Positions 59,601-64,000 of a stretch of DNA of 64,000 nt are shown here, in pieces (the stretch's first letter is position 1; every line of letters begins with the position of its first letter). The stretch covers positions 12,958,001 through 13,022,000 of the forward strand of contig JAKZAN010000005.1 in assembly GCA_023053545.1 (NCBI GenBank). Direction: 5' to 3'. Position numbers and translations under genes: made by a program. This DNA comes from Lepidurus packardi (taxonomy: Eukaryota > Arthropoda > Branchiopoda > Notostraca > Triopsidae). The notes beneath the pieces were generated by a model. It did no database searches. It saw only the letters and a program-made list of their open reading frames with translations, and was not told the origin of the DNA.

Positions 59601-60632
59601 GATACAAAGGTCTGGCGTTGTTGGGCCTACATTTGCTTCTGTCTAGCGCTTGTCTGGTCCCATGACGTCATAGTAGGAGGCTTAGTTAAGGGGGTTCTGA
59701 GTGGTCTACCTCCATGTAAAAAAAATCATGATAAGAAACGAAAAGGCCCAAAAGCTATATTAAATGTACGAAAATGAGGACGAGTGGGTTAGAAATTAAG
59801 CCATTTTTACCAACTTTTTAGCTCCTTTATAATTGCTTTAATTGCCCAAAGCGTGTAAAAAATGAAGGGTTTTTGTTGGTTGGTTGGGATACAAAAGCTT
59901 ATAGAAGTTGATTAAAAGGTTGACCGTAATGGCCGTATTAGCGGACCGTTTCCCCGCCGACCTACACGTTTTCCGGAATTACACCGCGCCGCAAGACATG
60001 CTGAGCTTACCTGATGAATCTGTCTTTCCAAAGCCTCATCAACCAAGTGAACAATTAGCTTGGCGAGCTGCCAGAGCGTCAGGAGCAGCGCCGACCTATT
60101 TTCGGTACGTTTTTTTCTTATCGATGCCTTTGCGCCCCATAAAAAAGAAATGGTTTTTCTCCGAGCTCAAAGCTTTTTGAAACCCCAAAGGAAAAAGCTT
60201 GTTTCTTGTATTTTTCTTTCTTCTATCTGTTCCCCCTTTTCCCCTGGGGCGCATTCAAAGGTCGTTTGGCCGCTTCTTAGATGGCGGCCTCATCGCTAAC
60301 AACCCTACCTTGGACGTCCTCACAGAAATACACGAGTACAATACAGTGCTTGCAGCAATGGGACGCGACCACGAAGTAGAAAAGCCTACCGTGGTCGTCT
60401 CCTTGGGTTGTGGTACAGCGCCCGTTCAAAAGGTAAATAATGCATACACAGAATAGCAAAACGAGAAAAATTCATAAAAAATGTGGTAGTAAATAATAAT
60501 GTTTTGTTTTTTCATCGATTTTGACACCCTATAAAGGTTGAAACCCTTGATCTCTTCCGACCGGGTAGCATAGCCGATACCGTCCGATTAGCTATGGGAG
60601 CCTCGGCGTTGGGCAATCTGCTTGTGGAACAA
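47603..60632 (+). CDS. PLA2G6: Calcium-independent phospholipase A2 beta (iPLA2-beta), 3' end outside or not found
   Basis: Eleven exons in continuous phase: 47603-47811, 49013-49103, 49182-49306, 49376-49559, 49660-49893, 50297-50551, 56987-57470, 58055-58205, 59919-60104, 60261-60432 and 60537-60632; 729 residues. The enzyme cleaves sn-2 acyl chains of phospholipids in membrane remodelling and repair. Ankyrin repeats run from exon 4 to exon 7 ([31 protein letters not shown]). The patatin-type domain follows: [10 protein letters not shown] (oxyanion hole), GTSTGG (nucleophile Ser) and DGGLIANNP (catalytic Asp). The last exon found ends just after VFRP-equivalent LFRPGS; the final 90-100 residues of the family are missing, so at least one exon lies beyond 64000 or was missed after 60632. 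Exon 2 was placed by phase. Intron 6 is 6.4 kb and contains a nested gene. Confidence 0.93.
47866..48663 (+). mobile_element. Degenerate pogo/Tigger-type DNA transposon
   Basis: Inverted ends CAGTAGATG...CATCTACTG are each bordered by TA, the target duplication of the Tc1/mariner-pogo group. Inside, 48387-48560 encodes a broken CENP-B/pogo N-terminal helix-turn-helix: EKLRLIEIF, then after a stop [21 protein letters not shown]. Two in-frame stops interrupt it and the DDE catalytic part is absent. The element is inactive. It sits in intron 1 of the iPLA2 gene. Confidence 0.8.
48387..48560 (+). pseudogene. Remnant of pogo-type transposase DNA-binding domain
   Basis: The frame beginning GAG AAG TTG reads as the first helix-turn-helix of pogo-like transposases, with stops after IFP and after KNR. 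No catalytic domain remains in the 798-bp element. Confidence 0.75.
49576..49641 (+). repeat. Dispersed 68-bp repeat, copy 2
   Basis: Second copy of the repeat at 35941-36008 (CATCAGCGCC...AATAAGCTAAGG), here occupying most of a 100-bp intron of the iPLA2 gene directly after the exon ending at 49559. Confidence 0.8.
50796..51172 (+). repeat. Direct tandem duplication, unit about 180-190 bp
   Basis: AATAAGTACGACGTTGTTTA starts at 50796 and again at 50986. The two copies stay almost identical through the ACTCTTACCGGAGATTGC block to the TTGTGTTCTTTTAAA end; the second has a 7-bp insertion (ACGTGGC region) and a one-base shorter T run. Confidence 0.92.
52291..52587. repeat. Palindromic repeat element, member 3 (most complete)
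   Basis: The left arm has GACGACTCGAGAAAAGGA and ACACAAGGACGCCGGACCCC units; the right arm has their inverse, GGGACCCGGCGTCCTTATGTC, and ends TTCGAGTCGTCCTTGC. The AT-rich middle (GGATTCTTGAATACGGCTTA and AAACTCGAAATTCTACTGG) has no coding capacity. The shape resembles a foldback or MITE-like non-autonomous element. Confidence 0.82.
53859..53919. repeat. Perfect hairpin, 28-bp stem and 5-base loop
   Basis: AAAATGGAGGAGAAAAGTAG plus AACAGATC pairs exactly with its inverse after the loop GGAGT. If transcribed with the iPLA2 pre-mRNA it would form a very stable stem. No MITE-like flanking duplication is evident. Confidence 0.93.
54626..54895 (-). CDS. Small secreted single-LysM protein nested in an iPLA2 intron
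   Basis: 89 codons on the strand opposite to the host gene. Residues 1-25 are a clear signal peptide ([20 protein letters not shown], cut after AINA). The mature 64 residues hold six cysteines and the LysM pattern: [20 protein letters not shown], a DVLYHRN turn, then [11 protein letters not shown]. LysM modules bind N-acetylglucosamine polymers such as chitin or peptidoglycan, so a role in recognition or defence is possible but inferred. The frame is also open upstream to 55018, but a strong donor (AAG/GTAAGT near 54943) lies in that part, so a 5' exon may exist. I chose the ATG at 54895 because it gives the signal peptide. Single-exon structure is assumed. Confidence 0.62.
   Translation of the reverse strand: MMVLKALMAFQLVIVLSCLFGAINAVPVPDRPPRNCAVHWQIIPGNTCIHIAQICGVSLDVLYHRNGMFEGGNACRRLQVGTFACCRYN
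57471..58054. other. Intron 7 of the iPLA2-beta gene
   Basis: T-rich 584-bp intron. Nothing else seen. Confidence 0.6.
58206..59918. other. Intron 8 of the iPLA2-beta gene
   Basis: 1.7 kb containing palindromic element member 4 (58951-59193). The open frame at 59523-59777 (+) lacks support. Confidence 0.55.
58951..59193. repeat. Palindromic repeat element, member 4
   Basis: Left end GTCACAAGGACGACTCGAG as in member 3, shared middle CCTAACCTAACCTTGTGACG and AATCTCGAAATTCTACTGG, and right arm with two GGGGTCCGGCGTCCTTGTGTC-type units ending GTGTTGCC. It lacks the right-hand GAGTCGTCC end of member 3. Confidence 0.8.
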
Positions 60633-63600
60633 GTAAGTCAATAAGCTCTTGGTGTTGGTGGGGGAGGGTGGGGTTTAGTTTTGCTCACTCTCGGAATTTC
60701 TCGGTTCCATCGATTACCGTTTGGCGTATAGGTTCTTTCTGGTAAAAAAATCCAAAAAGATGAAAAAAAGAAAGCAAAATATCCAAAAAGATGAGGGAAA
60801 GAAAGTTCTCTCAAGTGGTAATGCGTTTGCTTTTGAATGCGCGCTTTATTACATTGTTTGGGGTGGCGGGTCGATCCCACCAGCCCTACCCCGTCGCCGC
60901 GAGGGTTTAGGGGGGTAAGACCATGTCGGAGACACCTTCGGTTCGGTTCGTGTGTCGAAGGATCAGATAGGACCTTGGAAGCATCGTCGAGGGCAAAAAG
61001 GAAAGGATGGTTGGAAGACATGAAAGGAACGAAGAGACTCCAAGTTTTGCGGAGTATTTTCCGAGGGATGGCCCGAATGGGGTCAGACGCATATGGCGTC
61101 GCAATGAACCTGACTGACTTTAGTTTCTGGTTTTTGGGGGGTTGCTGGGTTTTCTTTTGGCCTCAGATCAGACAAACGGAGAGGAATGAAGAGGGAGCTG
61201 AATGCTGTGGCTTAAAATATGTACTGTACCCGATGTGTTGCAAAAAAACTATGGCTAAGGGTCTGGGTAAAGCCCGAGGGGATGGTTAGGCGGTTGATGC
61301 TCGCCGGACTTTTTTTTTATTTATTTTTTTGGGGTGGGAGGGATTCGAGTCCTGCCCATTTCGCTTGTTCGCGAGCTGGCGCTGGCGGTTTGCAAATTGG
61401 GGTTATCCTTCTAGGTCAGTGGATAGAAAGAGGGGTGGGGGGAGGGAAACTGTTAAGGTTGGACCAAAGATCGCAGCAGCTAAGGGATTTTGCTTTTTGT
61501 CGAGATAGGAAACTGGGTTTATGGTTTTTCAAGTTCAGCAACCGGTCGGTAAAAGTTGAGGAACCTTAAGTCAAAGTTTTCTGCCGTGAAGTTTAGCGTA
61601 CTTTGCGAGAACTTGAAAGGTACTAAAACGCATTTTCTGGAAGTTTCACCCATGTTTTAAAATTCCTGGAATTTTTTAGCGGACTGACGACAACCTTTTA
61701 CATTCTTTTGATTTTATTTAAGATGTCAGATTTAGGTATGTTAACAGTCGATTTATTGCAAAGTATGCAGAATTATTGGTTAATAGTTCATATTATTTCT
61801 GAACTTTGAGAAATATTGAGTTCTTTTTGGGGGAGAAATACTGCCTTTTAATTGCGAAAATTTAGAGCTAATTAGTTGTTTTTTGTCATTTTTTGTTTGC
61901 GTTTTAAGTAGCAGAGCAAAACTCTGGAAGCGATGTGTTTTGTTTTCTGTGTTCTGATAGAGCCAAGTTGTCTATTTGCTGATGATGTTATCAACTTAAA
62001 GTTTGTCCCAATTAAATTGATACACGTAACACGATAACTTGGAGCGCAGAGATGCCTTTCATGTTTCCTTTCAGGCAAACTAGACAGGCAGAAATTTCCC
62101 ATTTCAAAAGTGATTCGTCGTGAGTATAAACTTTGCATGACCAAATCCTTGTCTAAAATATGTATAATTTTCCTAAATTAGATCCTAATTTATCTTAACT
62201 TTAATACGTGTTCTAATTTATTTCTTTATTTCTGAATTAATTTGTGAATTGTCTGAATTTTCTGATAAGTTTGTATTAAATTTCAAATTTTTAAGTGAAG
62301 TCAAAATTTATTTCTAGATTTTACAGTTCTAAATTTCGAGCATTTCATCCTCTCTTGCTATTTTTTTCCTGCTCGCCTAACCAAGGAACACGATAAAATA
62401 GAGATTAGTCTAAATTGAACATAAATAAGACTGGAGCAAAGGTATTTTATTCTTTTCTCTTTCTCAAGAAAATGGACAAACATTGGTGGAACTAAAGATT
62501 CGCAATCTCCGGTGACATTTTAATAGCGAATAAAGACAAACTGTCTCGTTTTTTTATATATTTTTTTTTCGGAAAGATGCTCCCATATAATGGGGGACGT
62601 TTGGATGTTTTGCGTGGCAGCAGCCATTGAAAAGGCTACTTGTACTGTTCCAATCTGTAGTTTTTGTAGGCTTTGGCCTCCGGAAAATCCATAAAGATTC
62701 GCAACACCACGTAAAACACTCAATACCAGTGTTGCGTTTTTTTGTTGTTTTTTTTTGCACCAAACGTGGGAACACAAAGCTCTCGGAATTGTTTTTACAC
62801 CTCACGTTGTCGCAAGAAATTAAACCGGAGAAAAGGGGAAGATATATTGCTCCACTTTGATTTCTGCTCGAATGAAGATATAAGAGCTCCCATATTAGAT
62901 CTAGTGTTGATCTAGGAAGAGCGAAAAATTAAAATTTAACTATTGATTTCCTTCATTTTCTTAAAAATTAAGCTCATGCAATTTTTTATTTATTTTTTTC
63001 TAGTTATAATAAGGAAGCAGATTTTTTTTTACATTACTGCCATTTCTTGCCCTTGCAGAAATAAATTCTCTGTCAGATTTTCCAAGCTGCCGTTGGCAGG
63101 CAAAACCCGATCGTTTGCCAATTGCAAGTCCTTTCGCTTGTTTAAAACAAATTTCTATGTTCGACTCGTATTACTGCAGCATTAATACGATAAATAGATC
63201 TTTGTTTTCTTTTTTGGGGTGGCTGCGGTCATGTCTTAAATATCTTCTTGGTTCTGTAAATACCCAGTGATTCATTGTGTTCAGGAAAATAATTGAAAAG
63301 TATGGAGGATCACAAAAAGAGCACAATGGTTACGCTCGACTTGTGTTACTGCAACCGAGTAAATCTTTGCGTGGCCACAGAAACAGTACTGAAGCGTAGG
63401 AAAAAAATTCCGAAAGAAATACGGGAAGTTTTGGAAATAAAGTTCTGATCTAGTTGATTCCCAGATCGTTAAGAACTGTAGTAAACAAATAGGAGAAAAA
63501 AACTACACGCATTTGGTCCTGTTGGAGTGATAGTAAACTGCAGTAATACCTGGCGAACAGTAATGTACAATGGGTAGCATCCAAGATGTACGTATTTAAT

Positions 63601-64000
63601 AGGATTGCAATTTCAAGTTCGTTAAAAACTGCGAAGAAAACTGAGACGCTCGACTCGTTACTAAATCACGCGTGATAATAATAGGGCCAGTTAAGAAATC
63701 ACAGTAATACGAGTAAAAAATCTAGCCAAAAACTTGAACAAACCCTGAGCGCAGACAATTTAACACAATGTCTGTTGATAAGATAAAATCAGCAGAAAGG
63801 GAGCTGAAAGCTTCAATTACTGCAGCTTTGTCTGCGCTTCCGTAGTGGCAGTAGTCGACTTGAAATTTAGAAGAAGCTTCTTTTGGGAGGGTAGATACAC
63901 CAAACCATGTCTTGTGGCACCGCTTATCTAGGCGTCTAGAGCAAAACGATAAAACAGTCCTACTCATATTTCTGCAATTGCGAAGGTCATTACCGTAACA
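60633..64000. other. No exon recognised; probable intron or 3' region of the iPLA2-beta gene
   Basis: Follows a good GTAAGT donor at 60633. I searched both strands for the C-terminal block of the patatin-type domain (the ARAWC and FRLNP region) and did not find it. Open frames at 60837-61289, 61219-61569 and 63722-63967 have no recognised domain. T- and A-rich tracts dominate after 61550. Confidence 0.4.

Noticed and set aside
61330..61400. GGATTCGAGTCC, another tRNA-like T-loop
   Set aside because: No complete cloverleaf around it.
60837..61569. GC-rich plus-strand frames considered as the missing last exon of iPLA2-beta
   Set aside because: None contains the conserved C-terminal residues of the family and the phase from the donor at 60633 does not lead into them.
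63722..63967. 81-codon minus-strand frame at the right edge
   Set aside because: No recognised domain and no convincing splice sites; cannot be judged without flanking sequence.
1..64000. CRISPR arrays, bacterial operons, rRNA genes
   Set aside because: None seen. The spliced genes, IREs and 5' TATA promoters mark this as animal nuclear DNA; the 21-bp tandem units near 28.9 kb have no spacers and belong to a palindromic element.

Overview
The window is nuclear DNA from an invertebrate animal. Genes are split by GT-AG introns with AT-rich non-coding DNA, and 5' iron-responsive elements, Apple/PAN and YWTD modules, a G-protein regulator (RGS), iPLA2-beta and a ciliary coiled-coil protein are all present. 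CCDC40 implies motile cilia or flagella. A WS/DGAT-type acyltransferase and a secreted LysM protein also argue against a vertebrate. I cannot name the species. All gene models were built by hand from splice signals, reading-phase agreement and family resemblance; there is no transcript evidence.

Layout. 1-9.2 kb: a cluster of secreted glycoprotein genes of one Apple/PAN-like family (a 3' fragment at the left edge, one full copy on +, two on -) around a small secreted YWTD-propeller/EGF gene. 11.4-14.9 kb: two tandem ferritin genes, each with a TATA box, an upstream CACGTG and an iron-responsive element. 16-21.8 kb: DXO (-) and a membrane-anchored WS/DGAT-like gene (+) that lacks the family's catalytic motif. 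24.1-37.4 kb: a 12-exon R7-type RGS gene (-). 40.0-43.6 kb: CCDC40 (+). 45.0-47.1 kb: YARS2 (-), head to head with the iPLA2-beta gene (+, 47.6 kb to at least 60.6 kb). The large introns of the iPLA2 gene hold a dead pogo-type transposon, palindromic repeats and a nested LysM gene.

The most striking observation is the R7 RGS gene. Its DEP-DHEX-GGL-RGS exons splice in frame into a last exon of about 315 codons carrying five Cys-Pro-Trp-Glu/Asp motifs. Such motifs are known to me from the tails of the orphan receptors GPR158 and GPR179, which bind R7 RGS proteins in vertebrates. Here the regulator seems to carry the motif array itself.

Other points of interest are the acyltransferase with a lost active site, the expanding secreted Apple-like family, the nested LysM gene, the ferritin pair with independently changed iron-responsive elements, and a family of palindromic elements found only in introns.
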